DNA of 36,144 nt from a bacterium (GCA_003242735.1 QGVH01000033.1:1-36144), one strand, 5' to 3'; shown: positions 8,406 through 19,206, numbered from the stretch's first letter. Numbers and translations: made by a program. Notes: a model not told the origin generated them from the sequence alone.

Positions 8406-8921
8406 TCAGTTCGCGAGAACGACGACGCCGCGCTCCAGCGGCAGGATGCGGATGTCGCGGATCACCACGGCGCTCGCGGGCGCGGCGAGCTCGCTGGTGT
8501 CGAGCGACGGCGCCTCCCGGGGCGCAACGAGTCCGATGACGCCGAGCACGCTCACGGCCGCGCCCGGCGCGAGCGTCGCCCCGCCGCGGCGCTTCCATCC
8601 GCCGGATGGTAGGGCGACGTACACGATGTTGTCCCGGAGGTCGCGCACCCAGAAGCCGTCGCGCCCCACGGCCGCGACGGTCCCGTCCACCCGGACGAGC
8701 GCCCCCAGGTCATCGGTCGCATCCGGCAGGAGCCGGTGCAGCTCGACCGCGTCCAACGGCGAGGGGGGAGGCTGCTCGGCCGCCGTGGATGGGGCCACGC
8801 CCCGAGCCGCCTCCTCACGCATCGCGTCCACGAAGTCGAAAACGGCCCAGACCGAGAGGAGGAGGGCGACCCCTCCGATTCCCCACCACGCCCAACCCGC
8901 GCCGAAGCTCGCCCTGCTCAC
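8406..8921 (-). CDS. hypothetical membrane-anchored protein with OB-fold-like domain
   Basis: A 171-residue protein with one N-terminal transmembrane helix (about residues 9-33, WAWWGIGGVALLLSVWAVF), a ~35-residue Ala/Pro linker, and a C-terminal beta-rich domain. The stretch LVRVDGTVAAVGRDGFWVRD followed by VYVALP and VSVLGVIG resembles OB-fold (tRNA_anti-like) strand patterns, in which strand 1 carries VxGxV and strand 2 xxxFWVxD. This is a weak fold-level similarity, not a family match. Start is GTG at 8921 with GGAGG 4 nt upstream. It converges with the tail-anchored protein gene (18 bp between stops) and lies downstream of the PRC-barrel gene on the same strand, 104 bp apart. Confidence 0.6.
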   Translation of the reverse strand: MSRASFGAGWAWWGIGGVALLLSVWAVFDFVDAMREEAARGVAPSTAAEQPPPSPLDAVELHRLLPDATDDLGALVRVDGTVAAVGRDGFWVRDLRDNIVYVALPSGGWKRRGGATLAPGAAVSVLGVIGLVAPREAPSLDTSELAAPASAVVIRDIRILPLERGVVVLAN

Positions 8922-9025
8922 GGTCCCTCCCGGTCCTGCCGGCTATCCGGTTTCCAGATGCGTTCGCAGGGCGCGGACAGGGCGATCCGCGCCCCGCCGG
9001 GCTCCGTCGTGATCTTCCGGCCTCC

Positions 9026-10342
9026 TCACCGGTTGCGCTGGCCTTCGCCGCCCCGGCGGCGACGCTGCTCCTCGCTCTCCCCCTCGAGCCCTTGCTCACC
9101 CTCACCGCCGCGCATCTCCCTCACCCGGCCCCGCGTCTCGATGTCGATCTCCTCGCGCCGCAGATCCGCCTCGATCTCTTGCGTCTCCTCGACCGGGCGC
9201 TTGCGCACCACCAGCTCTTCCTTCACCCGCGGACGCTTCTCGACGACCAACTCCTCCTCGGACACCGGGATGCGGACCTCCTCCTCGCCGATCTCGCCGC
9301 GACCGTCCCGCACCGTCCGCCGCTCGACCTCGACTTCCTCGACGTGCCGCGTCACCGGGCGACGCACGTGCTCCGTCCGCACATGCTTCGTGATGTCCAC
9401 CTCGCCCGCTTCCACTTCACGCCTGCCGATCGCGAGCTCCTCCTCGGACCGGGTCAGGTGCGTCTCTCCTTCTTCCGTCCGACCACGATGTCGGCCCGCG
9501 TAACCCTCCGAGGTCGCGCCCGGCTGCCGGGGCCGCTCTTCCCCCGTCATCCGGCCGGAGAAGAAGCCGAAGATCCGGTCCTCCGTGTCGCGCCGCAGCG
9601 GCAGCCCCTCGAACGCCGGCAGCCGTGAGACGTCCGCCGACGAGATCGCGTCCACGAACACCTGGTCCTCGTCCTCGTCCAGCCGCGCGTAGCCGATCGG
9701 GATCAGGACGTGGCGATCCCGCAGCTCCGTCGCGCCCAGCGCTTCTTCATCCACGTCCACGTCCAGGTATCGCACCTTCATCGCGGACGTATCCACCACG
9801 AGGTCCTTGACCTGCCCGATGGTCCGGCCGTCGGACGCGGTCACCTCCCAGTCCCGCGGATCGGGGTCGCCCTCCGCCACCGTGAAGTCGTCCAGGTCCG
9901 AGAGCATCGCCAGCCGGCCTTCGCCGCCGGACCTCAACTCCGGCCGGTCGCCCGTGAACCCGGACCGCGAGCCGGAGCGCGCGCCTGCAGCCGCGCCCGT
10001 GTATGCCGTCGCGAGCTGCCGCTCGTACTCGCCCGTGATCCGATTCGGGTCGTGGTCGTAGGCCGGCACGTCCTTGAACTGGTCCTTCGTCATGCCGGGG
10101 ACCAGGACCAGGTCCTGGGTCTCGTCCATCCTGGCCTGGTCGATGGGCAGGAGTACGTGCTTCTGGAAGAGACCCAGATCCACATCCAGGTACCGAGGGT
10201 TTCCGCTGTCGTCGAGGATGATGTCGTCGATCTTCCCGACCTTCTCGTCGTCCGCCATGGTCCGCACGTCCCAGCCGCGGACGTCGAAGGTGCCGGGAGG
10301 GAAGGTGTAGTCCGGTTGATCCGAGAGAGCGATGAACGCCAT
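9026..10342 (-). CDS. two PRC-barrel domains plus YsnF/AvaK-type (DUF2382) domain, stress-type protein
   Basis: A 438-residue soluble protein. PRC-barrel 1 is at about residues 15-95 ([26 protein letters not shown], then RYLDVDLG and VLLPI). PRC-barrel 2 is at about 160-240 ([20 protein letters not shown], then [10 protein letters not shown] and [11 protein letters not shown]). A Gly/Ser/Arg-rich linker separates them. From ~300 the DUF2382 part appears as charged repeats ([44 protein letters not shown]). The last 40 residues are Glu/Arg/Gly-rich. Proteins of this build are commonly general-stress proteins of unknown mechanism. GGAGG lies 6 nt before the ATG at 10342, which settles the start although the frame is open far upstream. 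It is divergent from dsbA, with an inverted repeat in between. Confidence 0.88.
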   Translation of the reverse strand: MAFIALSDQPDYTFPPGTFDVRGWDVRTMADDEKVGKIDDIILDDSGNPRYLDVDLGLFQKHVLLPIDQARMDETQDLVLVPGMTKDQFKDVPAYDHDPNRITGEYERQLATAYTGAAAGARSGSRSGFTGDRPELRSGGEGRLAMLSDLDDFTVAEGDPDPRDWEVTASDGRTIGQVKDLVVDTSAMKVRYLDVDVDEEALGATELRDRHVLIPIGYARLDEDEDQVFVDAISSADVSRLPAFEGLPLRRDTEDRIFGFFSGRMTGEERPRQPGATSEGYAGRHRGRTEEGETHLTRSEEELAIGRREVEAGEVDITKHVRTEHVRRPVTRHVEEVEVERRTVRDGRGEIGEEEVRIPVSEEELVVEKRPRVKEELVVRKRPVEETQEIEADLRREEIDIETRGRVREMRGGEGEQGLEGESEEQRRRRGGEGQRNR

Positions 10343-10476
10343 GGTCTGCCTCCGCTCAGGTGTCGCCCGACCGACTGAAGCGTGGTGGTGGCGCCCGCGC
10401 CTGCCGGTCCGGGCGCTGCGGCGCGCCGAGGAAGGGAGGCGGTGCGCGGGTGAAACCGTTCGACGCAATCCCCATT

Positions 10477-10495
10477 CCAGGCAGGGCTTGCCTGG
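10477..10495. promoter_or_regulatory. inverted repeat in the divergent PRC-barrel/dsbA intergenic region
   Basis: CCAGGCA - 5 nt - TGCCTGG is a 7-bp perfect inverted repeat. It lies midway in the 234-bp gap between two divergent genes, where an operator would be expected. A TTAGAT -10-like box at 10515-10520 lies ~57 nt before dsbA, without a convincing -35. On the minus strand a GGAAT...GGTTT arrangement could be an ECF-type promoter for the PRC-barrel gene; this is speculative. Confidence 0.35.
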
Positions 10496-10576
10496 CCCCT
10501 CCGCCTCACCCATCTTAGATTCCGCGGCTCGACTGTTTCGAAAGCTGTAAGTGACGGTACAACAAGGAGATGTACT

Positions 10577-11290
10577 GTGGGGCGCCGGAACAAACCCGGG
10601 GCATCCGAGCGAGGTGGCCTGCGGTCGTTCTACCTGGTCCTCGCGCTGGTCGCCGTGGTGGGGATCGCGGCGCTGGGCTATGCGGTGGCGGGGCGTGGGG
10701 GCGGTGCGGTCCTGGAGCCGGTCCCGGTCGAGGGGCTGAATGACCCGCGCACGCTGGTGGCGAAGGCGGAGGGGATCGCGATGGGTGACCCGTCGGCGCC
10801 GGCGAAGCTGCTGATCTTCAACGACTTCCAGTGCCCGGCGTGCGCGAACTTCGCGGCTCAGATCACGCCGTTCCTGAAGGCCGAGCTGGTGGATGCGGGG
10901 AAGCTCCAGATCGTGTACCACGACTTCCCCCTGGCACAGCACCGGCACGCGTTCATTGCGGCGCGGGCGGCGCGGTGCGCGGGTGAGCAGGGCAAGTACT
11001 GGGAGTACTACAGCGTGCTCTTCGGGCAGCAGGGGCGTTGGTCGGCGCGGCCCCGTGCTCCGCTGAGCGACTTCGAGGATTACGCTGCCCAGGTGGGCGT
11101 GGACCGTGACGCGTTCGGCGCGTGTCTGCGGAGCGAACGGTACGCGGACGTGGTCACGGCGAACATGCAGTTGGGTCAGCAGCTCGGGGTCGACGGCACC
11201 CCGGCGCTGATCCTGAACGGCCGCCGGATCAGGGAGTGGCGCGGCTACTCCGACCTGAAGCGGCTGATCGAGGCGGAGGCGGGGAATTGA
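10577..11290 (+). CDS. DsbA-family thiol-disulfide oxidoreductase, membrane-anchored
   Basis: A 237-residue protein with an N-terminal signal anchor (about residues 16-39) and a periplasmic DsbA-type thioredoxin domain. The redox pair is C86-P-A-C89 in [12 protein letters not shown], and the cis-Pro loop is VDGTPALIL. The helical insertion has family-typical segments ([30 protein letters not shown]). It would introduce disulfides into exported proteins. Start is GTG at 10577 with AAGGAG 7 nt upstream. The stop overlaps the start of the VKOR gene (TTGA). That pairing is informative: in bacteria without DsbB, VKOR reoxidises DsbA with quinone. Two further Cys occur in the insertion (RCAGEQ and ACLRSE). 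Confidence 0.92.
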   Translation: MGRRNKPGASERGGLRSFYLVLALVAVVGIAALGYAVAGRGGGAVLEPVPVEGLNDPRTLVAKAEGIAMGDPSAPAKLLIFNDFQCPACANFAAQITPFLKAELVDAGKLQIVYHDFPLAQHRHAFIAARAARCAGEQGKYWEYYSVLFGQQGRWSARPRAPLSDFEDYAAQVGVDRDAFGACLRSERYADVVTANMQLGQQLGVDGTPALILNGRRIREWRGYSDLKRLIEAEAGN

Positions 11291-11775
11291 GTTCTGTCGC
11301 CGCGGACGCCGGAGCCGGGCGGGTCGAGACCCGAGGCGGAGCCGCGCCCCTGACGCGGATGGGGATCGCGGTGCTCTCGCTGGTCGGGCTGTTCATCGCG
11401 GCGTATCTGCTGCTGCACCGCCTGGGCATCGTGGGCGCTCTGGCGTGTGGCGCGGACGGCGGCTGTGCCGTGGTCCAGAGTTCGCGCTGGGCGGTGTTCC
11501 TGGGGATCCCGGTGCCGGCGTGGGGCGTGGTGGGGTACGGGCTCTTGTTCGGGGCGTCGCTGGCCGCGGTGCAGCCGGGGCTGGTGGGGGATCGGCGGAT
11601 CGCGGCCGTGCTGTTCGGACTGAGCGCGTTTGCGTTCGGGTTCTCGCTCTACCTCACGGCCCTGGAGGCGTTCGTCATCCACGCCTGGTGCCGCTGGTGC
11701 CTGGCGTCGGCGGGCATCGCCACCGCGATCTTCGTGCTGTCCCTACCTGAGATCCGCCGGCTGCGGCGCGGCTGA
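11287..11775 (+). CDS. vitamin K epoxide reductase (VKOR) family protein
   Basis: A 162-residue polytopic membrane protein with about four transmembrane helices. The loop cysteines C54 and C60 ([14 protein letters not shown]) and the active-site pair C135-R-W-C138 ([10 protein letters not shown]) form the VKOR electron-relay set. The conserved Ser (S65/S66) and the [10 protein letters not shown] segment are also present. It would move electrons from the reduced partner DsbA to quinone, replacing DsbB. It starts at TTG 11287, inside the dsbA stop; the hydrophobic core begins near residue 26, so an internal ATG at codon 25 ([10 protein letters not shown]) is an alternative start. The tight coupling to dsbA supports a dedicated DsbA-VKOR pair. 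Confidence 0.92.
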   Translation: MSSVAADAGAGRVETRGGAAPLTRMGIAVLSLVGLFIAAYLLLHRLGIVGALACGADGGCAVVQSSRWAVFLGIPVPAWGVVGYGLLFGASLAAVQPGLVGDRRIAAVLFGLSAFAFGFSLYLTALEAFVIHAWCRWCLASAGIATAIFVLSLPEIRRLRRG

Positions 11776-11790
11776 GCGGTCGTCATCACC

Positions 11791-12000
11791 ATGAGCGACG
11801 AACGGATACCGGTGCGCCTCGTCTTCGCCGACCGCGGCTCGTTCCACGAGCTCGTGGTCCGGCTCCCGGCCGAGGTGCTGAACCAGTACGAGCGGATCAT
11901 CGACGCGATCCGGGAGGATCCCGCGATCACGGCGGAGATGTTCGTGGACCGACGGCGTCTCGTCGCCGCCTTCGTGGACGTGGGGGCGGAAGGGGGGTGA
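11791..12000 (+). CDS. small hypothetical protein
   Basis: A 69-residue soluble protein that I do not recognise. It has a beta-strand-like start (IPVRLVFADRGSFHELVVRL), a helix (EVLNQYERIIDAIREDP) and a second strand pair (RRLVAAFVDVG), as in small alpha/beta domains. It begins 15 nt after the VKOR stop and is probably co-transcribed with dsbA-VKOR. No good ribosome-binding site is visible. The next gene converges from the minus strand; the 115 bp between them hold only short GC-rich repeats (CCGAGGACGA twice in tandem). I judge it real on hydrophobic periodicity and position only. Confidence 0.5.
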   Translation: MSDERIPVRLVFADRGSFHELVVRLPAEVLNQYERIIDAIREDPAITAEMFVDRRRLVAAFVDVGAEGG

Positions 12001-12115
12001 TCCCCCGTCGCGGCGTCGCTCCTCCGCGCCCCCCGCGATCCCCGTGTGGTCGCCCGGGTTCTCGTCGCCGTTCGGGGACCGAGGACGACCGAGGACGGTG
12101 GGGACGACCGCGGGA

Positions 12116-12886
12116 TCACCGCCGTCCCGCCGCGGCCGCCCGCCGCAGCGCTTCCTCGAGCACCTGCTCCCACTCTTCGAAGCTCTTGAGCCCGACGACG
12201 GTCTGGTCCTCGCTGGTGAGGAACGCGGGCGTGCCACGCACGCCGGCGCGTGCTGCGAAGATCACGTCTTCGAGGATGAGGGGAGCGACCAGGTCGGCCT
12301 CGATGCACGCGCGGAACTCGGGCTCGGACACACCGCCTTCACGCGCGTATCGGATGAACACGGGCAGCGGATCCGCCAGTGCGGACCACTCTCGCTGGTT
12401 CGCGAACAGGCGGTCGTGCAGGAACCAGAAGTCTCCGCCAGTGGCGCCGGCGCAGAGGGCGGCCTCCGCGGCGGCCCAGGCGTGCGGGTGCGAGGGCAGC
12501 GGCAGGTTGACGAAGACCCACCGGACCTTGCCTGTGCGGATGTAGGCGCTGTCGAGGCGCGGGAACGTCTCCTTCCAGAACCGCGCGCAGTACGGGCACT
12601 GGAAATCGGCGACCTCGAAGACGAGCACGGGCGCGGATTCCGCGCCCTTTGCGCGGCTGGCCGCCGCCCGCTTCTGGAGTGACCGCTCCGGGGCCTGCGC
12701 GGCGAGCGTCGCCGCAGTGCCGGGGGGCGCAGGCAGGGCAGGCAGGGCGAGCGCCGTGACCAACGTCGCGCCTGCGAGGAGCGCCGCCCGGCGGGCGCCG
12801 CGCGCGGGGCCCGTCCGGCGCGTGCGTACGGCGTGCGGCGCAGTCAGCGCCCCCGGCCGTTGCATCGGAGTCCGGAATCTCACCAT
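12116..12886 (-). CDS. exported DsbA-family thioredoxin-fold oxidoreductase
   Basis: A 256-residue protein with a long Arg-rich N-region, a hydrophobic stretch (residues ~34-52, AALLAGATLVTALALPALPA) and probable cleavage near AAQA at 62-65, so it is secreted or Tat-like (ARR before the hydrophobic core). The DsbA-like domain follows: FEVADFQCPYCARFWKETFP with C97-P-Y-C100, insertion helices (LPLPSHPHAWAAAEAALCAG) and cis-Pro loop VRGTPAFLT. Many relatives in this group act as disulfide oxidases or isomerases in the periplasm. It faces the dsbA-VKOR unit tail to tail. The start is uncertain: ATG at 12886 is used, with ATG at codon 8 or a nearby GTG possible, because the upstream ribosome-binding site is weak. 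Confidence 0.88.
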   Translation of the reverse strand: MVRFRTPMQRPGALTAPHAVRTRRTGPARGARRAALLAGATLVTALALPALPAPPGTAATLAAQAPERSLQKRAAASRAKGAESAPVLVFEVADFQCPYCARFWKETFPRLDSAYIRTGKVRWVFVNLPLPSHPHAWAAAEAALCAGATGGDFWFLHDRLFANQREWSALADPLPVFIRYAREGGVSEPEFRACIEADLVAPLILEDVIFAARAGVRGTPAFLTSEDQTVVGLKSFEEWEQVLEEALRRAAAAGRR

Positions 12887-13002
12887 ACCCTCGCCGCCTC
12901 GGATCTCGGGTGCCTCGGGTCCGGTCGGCGGTTCCTACAGCCCGGGCCGCCGGTATGTTTCCCCGCAGAGCCGCGGCGGTCACCTCCACTGGCGGCCCCC
13001 TC

Positions 13003-13542
13003 TCAGCCATCGCGTCCCGCGCGCAGCACGCGGCGGCAGCGCTCGAGCGTCCACTCGAGCACGGACGGCGGCGGCCAGGTTGGGCGGGCAGCTGCTTCCA
13101 GCAGCCGCGCCGCTTCGGCCCGGGCCCGCTCTTCCAGCTCCCCGCCGATCCAGCCGTTCCGGATCGCTTCCTCCAGCTCGTCCTCGTCCAGGAGCCGCGG
13201 CTCGCCGCGCACGCCCTTCCACACATCGAGGAAGAGGTCCGTGGTCCGCCAGGCGTCGTCGGCAATGAACTCGACGGGCGTGATGACGTTGGCGTAGAAG
13301 CCGGTGAACGAGCCGTCCCGACGGTGGAAGCGGCCGAGGTCGAACCACGCGCCGGGAAACGTGAACCACACCGCCGGCGCGTCCGGCTCGAGGGCGACCT
13401 CGCCGTCCACGACCAGCGGCCGCGCCAGCGGCGTGCGCTCCACGTACGTCACCACCACGTCTGGCGCACGGTGGACGAGGTGCTGGACGTACACCGTTTC
13501 CCGGTCCGGTGGGCGCAGATAGTGAATGCGAACGGAAGCCAA
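13003..13542 (-). CDS. DUF402 domain-containing protein
   Basis: A 179-residue soluble protein matching the DUF402 family, whose studied members hydrolyse nucleoside di/triphosphates or, in FomD, a cytidylylated intermediate. Recognisable core: APAVWFTFPGAWFDLGRF, then DGSFTGFYANVITPVEF, then TTDLFLDVWKGVRGEPRLLDEDELEEA. The paired acidic residues in these last segments are the likely metal ligands. A helical C-terminal tail (~40 residues) follows. It lies 30 nt downstream of the FadJ-type gene on the same strand and is probably co-transcribed with it. The substrate is unknown. Confidence 0.85.
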   Translation of the reverse strand: MASVRIHYLRPPDRETVYVQHLVHRAPDVVVTYVERTPLARPLVVDGEVALEPDAPAVWFTFPGAWFDLGRFHRRDGSFTGFYANVITPVEFIADDAWRTTDLFLDVWKGVRGEPRLLDEDELEEAIRNGWIGGELEERARAEAARLLEAAARPTWPPPSVLEWTLERCRRVLRAGRDG

Positions 13543-13572
13543 GGCGCGGGCGCGTGGTGAGCCGCGTCGGGC

Positions 13573-15744
<2,172 letters not shown>

Positions 15745-15780
15745 GCGTCCCGGCCACGCACGCCCTGTACCAGGCGCGGG

Positions 15781-16539
15781 TCAGATCCTGGGCCGGACCT
15801 GCGCGTTCTGGCGCGTCAACTGCACGACCAGCGGATCACCCCCCGTGACCTCGACCGGCACGTTCCAGTACAGCTCCTCGTTGGGCAGCATGTAGCGTGC
15901 GTGTACCCACCACCGGCCCTTGGGCACCTTGACGCGGACCGTGCCGGTCGCGTCCGTGGTGTCCGCCACCTCCTCACGGCCCAGCGACTTGATCAGCGCA
16001 GGGATGATCGAGTCGAGCGGCGCGAACGCCTCGTCCTCCCAGGCCTCCTTCTTCAGCCGGAACTCCTCGAGCTGTGCGGCCAGCTGGCTCTGGAGGGAGG
16101 ACATGCGCTGGAACGCAGCCTCACGTGCGCGGTTCGTGGCCCGCTCCTCGTCCTCGAGCCGCTCGAACTCCCGGTAGAGCACCCGGTACTGGCCGGACGT
16201 ACGGCTGAGCTTGTTCATCTCGTCGAGGAGCTGCCGCATGCTGTCCCGGACCTCGTTCCAACGGGCCTCGTTGCGCTGCCACTCCGCCTGCGCGGCCAGC
16301 ATCTGCTCGCGCAGTTGCATCACCGAGTCGGGGATCGTGGGCTCCGGCACGGGATACGCGGCCGCGAGGGAGTCGAACAGCGCGTCCCGGTCGTACGGAA
16401 GCACGCGTACGGGCAGGGACGCGAGGGTCAGCGGCTCCGCGCCGTCCTCCCCCTCGAGCTGCGCCTGCACCACGATCTCGCCTCCGCATCCTGCGGACAC
16501 AACGAAGCCGGCGGCCAGCAGCAACACCAGTCGTCTCAT
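15781..16539 (-). CDS. lipoprotein with central coiled coil and C-terminal beta domain
   Basis: Unrecognised lipoprotein of 252 residues. A signal peptide (RRLVLLLAAGFVVSAGC) ends in a lipobox with Cys near residue 18. Residues ~25-60 look beta-rich (LASLPVRVLPYDRDALFDSL). A long charged coiled coil runs from about 75 to 165 (QLREQMLAAQAEWQRNEARW through RMSSLQSQLAAQLEEF). The C-terminal ~75 residues look like a carboxypeptidase-regulatory/transthyretin-like beta domain (ATGTVRVKVPKGRWWVHARYM, then WNVPVEV and LVVQLTR). I place the start at the ATG at 16539 rather than 16548, because GGAG lies 9 nt before it and a good promoter precedes it. It is followed 36 nt later by fadJ. Confidence 0.75.
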   Translation of the reverse strand: MRRLVLLLAAGFVVSAGCGGEIVVQAQLEGEDGAEPLTLASLPVRVLPYDRDALFDSLAAAYPVPEPTIPDSVMQLREQMLAAQAEWQRNEARWNEVRDSMRQLLDEMNKLSRTSGQYRVLYREFERLEDEERATNRAREAAFQRMSSLQSQLAAQLEEFRLKKEAWEDEAFAPLDSIIPALIKSLGREEVADTTDATGTVRVKVPKGRWWVHARYMLPNEELYWNVPVEVTGGDPLVVQLTRQNAQVRPRI

Positions 16540-16575
16540 TGGAAGCATCTCCGGGTGGGTTCGGGAATGGAAGGA

Positions 16576-16604
16576 AAAGTACGGCGCAGGGGCGCGACGA
16601 TCAA
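16576..16604 (-). promoter_or_regulatory. promoter of the lipoprotein-fadJ-DUF402 unit
   Basis: On the minus strand TTGATC (16604-16599), 17 nt, TACTTT (16581-16576). Initiation near 16569 gives a ~30-nt leader to the ATG at 16539. Good match to a housekeeping-sigma promoter. Confidence 0.6.
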
Positions 16605-16683
16605 GCGGGGCCGACGTTTCGGCGTGGTCGATGTCGGCTCCGGCGGGGGCGGATCACGCTCTCCTCCCCGGCGTCGGTCCTCC

Positions 16684-16714
16684 GCCCCGGGGGGGCGGCC
16701 CGTCACCCCGGGGC
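16684..16714 (-). terminator. possible terminator hairpin at the end of the second M16-like gene
   Basis: GCCCCGGGG (16684-16692) pairs with CCCCGGGGC (16706-16714): 9 bp with a ~13-nt loop that contains the stop codon. No T-tract follows on the minus strand, so it may only be a GC-rich chance structure. Confidence 0.25.
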
Positions 16715-17926
16715 GAGGATGGCGCGGGCCGGGGGGCCGAGGGATGCGGCGGCACGGCGCAGCCGGTCGGGCGTGAGGCTGCGGACCGCCTCGTCCGGCG
16801 GCAGGTGGCCGTGATCGAAGAAGAGCTGGCGTGCGGCGTCCAGTGCCCGGGCCTCGGGCGTGGCGAGGTCGAGGAGCCGGTGGCCGAGGTAGCGGCGGGT
16901 CGTCTCGTGGAACCGGTCCTCGGACAGCGGGTCGGATGCCGCCCGGCGGATGAGGTCTTCGACCCGCTCGGCCCACACGTCGGCGCGGTCGGGGTCGATC
17001 ACGAGGGTGATCAGCAGGGCGCCGCCGGCGCCGTGGCGCTCGATCTCGACGCCGAGGTCGTAGACCTCGGGCCGGGCCGGCGCAGGGCCGACCGCTTCGC
17101 GGATGCGGAAGGCGAGCAGTTCCAGAGCGGGCATGTCCGGCTCAGCGGGGAGGGGGAACGCCCAGCCGAGCCACGTGGTCACGGTCGCCTGGGTCAGCGC
17201 CCGGAGCCCATCGCGGGGCGGGGGCTGGGGGCGTGGGAGCAGCACGGGGAGCGAGGCGTCGCCGAACGTGGCGCTGAGCACCTCCAAGCCCTCCCGGGCG
17301 GTGACGGGGCCGACCAGCGCCGCCGCGGCGCGGGCGGGGATGAAGCGGGTCCGGAGCATCCGGCGGACCTCCGCCGCGTCCAGGGCGGCCACCTCCGCGG
17401 CGCGGCCGCAGGGCGGCCGCGCCCACCGGCTGTAGCGGCCGAAATGGGCCTCGCGGAGCGCCAGCCGTGCATCGGCGGCAGGGCTGCCCTCTGCCCGGGA
17501 AAGGGTCTGAACCAGCGCGGCGCGGGCGCGGGCGACGGCGTCGTCGGCCGGACTGGATCGGAACAGCGCATCCAGGAAGACAACCGCTGCGGCGCGCCAG
17601 GTGGCGGGCGGCGCCAGGAGGGTGAAGCCCATGGCGGCGGCGTCGCAGTGGACCGAGGCCACGGCGCCGAGGGCGTCGAGGCGCGCCGCGACCTCCTCCA
17701 CCACGGACCTGGCGGCCAGGTGGCTGAGCCCGGCCTCCCGTTCCATCTCCCATGCGGTCCCGGCGTTCACCAGGACCGCCAGCGCCACGGCGGTGCCCGT
17801 GGGCTCCGGGAGGACGGCGATCCGCCGGTCCGCGACCTGCGCGGCGAAGAGACCGACGGGCCAGAGCGCCAGCGCCAGCACCGCGGCGGCGCGGGGCAGC
17901 GCGGCGCGGACGGCGCCGCGCCTCAT
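16703..17926 (-). CDS. M16 (insulinase/pitrilysin)-fold protein lacking the zinc motif, exported
   Basis: A 407-residue protein with an N-terminal signal peptide (RAAAVLALALWPVGLFAAQ). The M16 fold is recognisable: VALAVLVNAGTAWEMEREAGLSHLAARSV corresponds to the normal G-S-x-x-E...G-x-x-H-x-x-E-H segment, but the HxxEH zinc motif has become HLAAR, so catalysis is unlikely. Further M16-like pieces are the RSSPADDAVARARAALVQTLSR and ALREAHFG region and the second-half start (TWLGWAFPLPAEPDMPALELLAFRI). M16 proteins often work as an active/inactive pair; this would be an inactive partner. Its ATG overlaps the stop of the upstream M16-like gene by 4 bp. Assignment is by pattern and should be treated as fold-level. 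Confidence 0.75.
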   Translation of the reverse strand: MRRGAVRAALPRAAAVLALALWPVGLFAAQVADRRIAVLPEPTGTAVALAVLVNAGTAWEMEREAGLSHLAARSVVEEVAARLDALGAVASVHCDAAAMGFTLLAPPATWRAAAVVFLDALFRSSPADDAVARARAALVQTLSRAEGSPAADARLALREAHFGRYSRWARPPCGRAAEVAALDAAEVRRMLRTRFIPARAAAALVGPVTAREGLEVLSATFGDASLPVLLPRPQPPPRDGLRALTQATVTTWLGWAFPLPAEPDMPALELLAFRIREAVGPAPARPEVYDLGVEIERHGAGGALLITLVIDPDRADVWAERVEDLIRRAASDPLSEDRFHETTRRYLGHRLLDLATPEARALDAARQLFFDHGHLPPDEAVRSLTPDRLRRAAASLGPPARAILAPG

Positions 17927-19206
17927 GGCGCCACCTCGGCGACCTCTGGCCGGGTCTCGCGGAGCGCCTGCAGGGCGTGGGCGACGTCGTGCGCGCCCAC
18001 CCGCTCCAGCGCCGCGACGAACTCCAGCGCCGCGTTCGGCTCACCGGTTCGGTCGAGCATGGTGCCGAGCACTTCGGCCAGCCCTTCGGCCGACCGCGCG
18101 GCGAACAGCACGTCGCGGACGGCGCGCCGGCGCGCCCGCGCGACAGCGGCCGCGTCCACCCCCTCCGCCACCGCCGCCACGGCGCGCTCCAGGCGTTGGC
18201 GCACGGAGCCGTCCCCGTCACCGTTCCGGCCCGGCGGCTCCGGCGCCAACAACACCAGCGCGCGACGCCCTGCGTTCCACCACAGCTCCGCCGATGCGCC
18301 GCCCAGCCCGCTCTGGCCCAGCTCCTCAGCCAGCAGCGCCGCCGCGACGGCGAGCACCGCCGGGTCCTCGCCGGTGGCGGGGTAGCCCAGCGCGACCCAC
18401 CGGGTGACCACCTGCGGCGCCGGAGGCCGGGGCGTGGCGGCCTGTGCAGGCGGCCCCTCGCCACGAGCCGCCGCCGCCCCGGCCCGCCCCCCGCGGCCGG
18501 CGCGGACCGGCCAGCCCTCGAACGCCGCCACGGCGCGACCCGCCTCCACCCCGCCCGCCACCACGACGGCGGAGCGGCTCGCCGTCGCCGTTGCGCTCCA
18601 CCAGCGCGCCAGCCGCTCCGCGGTCAGCCCCGCGAGGTCCACCCCCCTCCCGGACACCGAACCCAGCTCCGGGAACAGCGCCTCCCGCAGCTTCGCACGC
18701 ACCAGCGGCTCCGGGGTGTCCAGCTCCGCCGCGGCCTGCGCCTCCGCGACGACCCGGGCCGCCGCCAGCGCACTCTGCCCGACGTCCGCACCCGCGGGTC
18801 CGGCCGCCGCGAGCCGGAGCGCCGCCGCCAACCGCTCGAACGCGTCCGCCGGACCCACCACCCGGAAGACCGCGTGCGTCGTCGTCCGCTCCACCGATGC
18901 ACGGCCACCGACCGCCGCGGCCGCCGCCTCGAGCTGCGCCCGAGCCAGCTCCACCACCACCCGCGCCGCCCCTTCCAGACCCTGCGGCTCCTCCACACGC
19001 ACGGCCAGCCGCAGCGCCACCAGCCGCGACTCCGGCTGTTCACGCACCACCACCAGCGGACCGAGCGCCGGCCGCGCCACGTGCACCGGCCCCAGGACCG
19101 CATCGGGGCCGGCCGCCGCCCGGGGCTGCGCCGCGACCCCGGACCCCGGCACCGCCCACCACGCCGCCAGCGGCAACCACCACAGCCGGCTTCCGTTCCA
19201 CCGCAT
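17923..19206 (-). CDS. second M16-fold protein lacking the zinc motif, exported
   Basis: A 427-residue Ala-rich protein with an N-terminal signal peptide (MRWNGSRLWWLPLAAWWAV, cleavage near GVAAQ). The M16 pattern ([37 protein letters not shown]) is present, but where HxxEH is expected the sequence reads GLEGAARVV, with no His or Glu ligands. Later pieces (TPEPLVRAKLREALFPE, then LTAERLARWWSATATASRSAVVVAGGV) match the M16 domain end. A Gly/Ala/Pro linker at about 260-290 precedes the second-half start (VTRWVALGYPATGEDPAVLAVAAALLAE). The start at 19206 is chosen because the signal peptide begins there. There is no Shine-Dalgarno, and the T-tract of a terminator lies directly upstream. Its usual partner gene is also zinc-less. 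Confidence 0.7.
   Translation of the reverse strand: MRWNGSRLWWLPLAAWWAVPGSGVAAQPRAAAGPDAVLGPVHVARPALGPLVVVREQPESRLVALRLAVRVEEPQGLEGAARVVVELARAQLEAAAAAVGGRASVERTTTHAVFRVVGPADAFERLAAALRLAAAGPAGADVGQSALAAARVVAEAQAAAELDTPEPLVRAKLREALFPELGSVSGRGVDLAGLTAERLARWWSATATASRSAVVVAGGVEAGRAVAAFEGWPVRAGRGGRAGAAAARGEGPPAQAATPRPPAPQVVTRWVALGYPATGEDPAVLAVAAALLAEELGQSGLGGASAELWWNAGRRALVLLAPEPPGRNGDGDGSVRQRLERAVAAVAEGVDAAAVARARRRAVRDVLFAARSAEGLAEVLGTMLDRTGEPNAALEFVAALERVGAHDVAHALQALRETRPEVAEVAP

Noticed and set aside
10430..10500. Sigma-54-like element (TGGAATG...TTGC) before the PRC-barrel gene on the minus strand
   Set aside because: It matches the GG-N10-GC spacing but lacks the CAC of the consensus, and no sigma-54 activator is visible. 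It overlaps the inverted repeat, so a chance match is likely.
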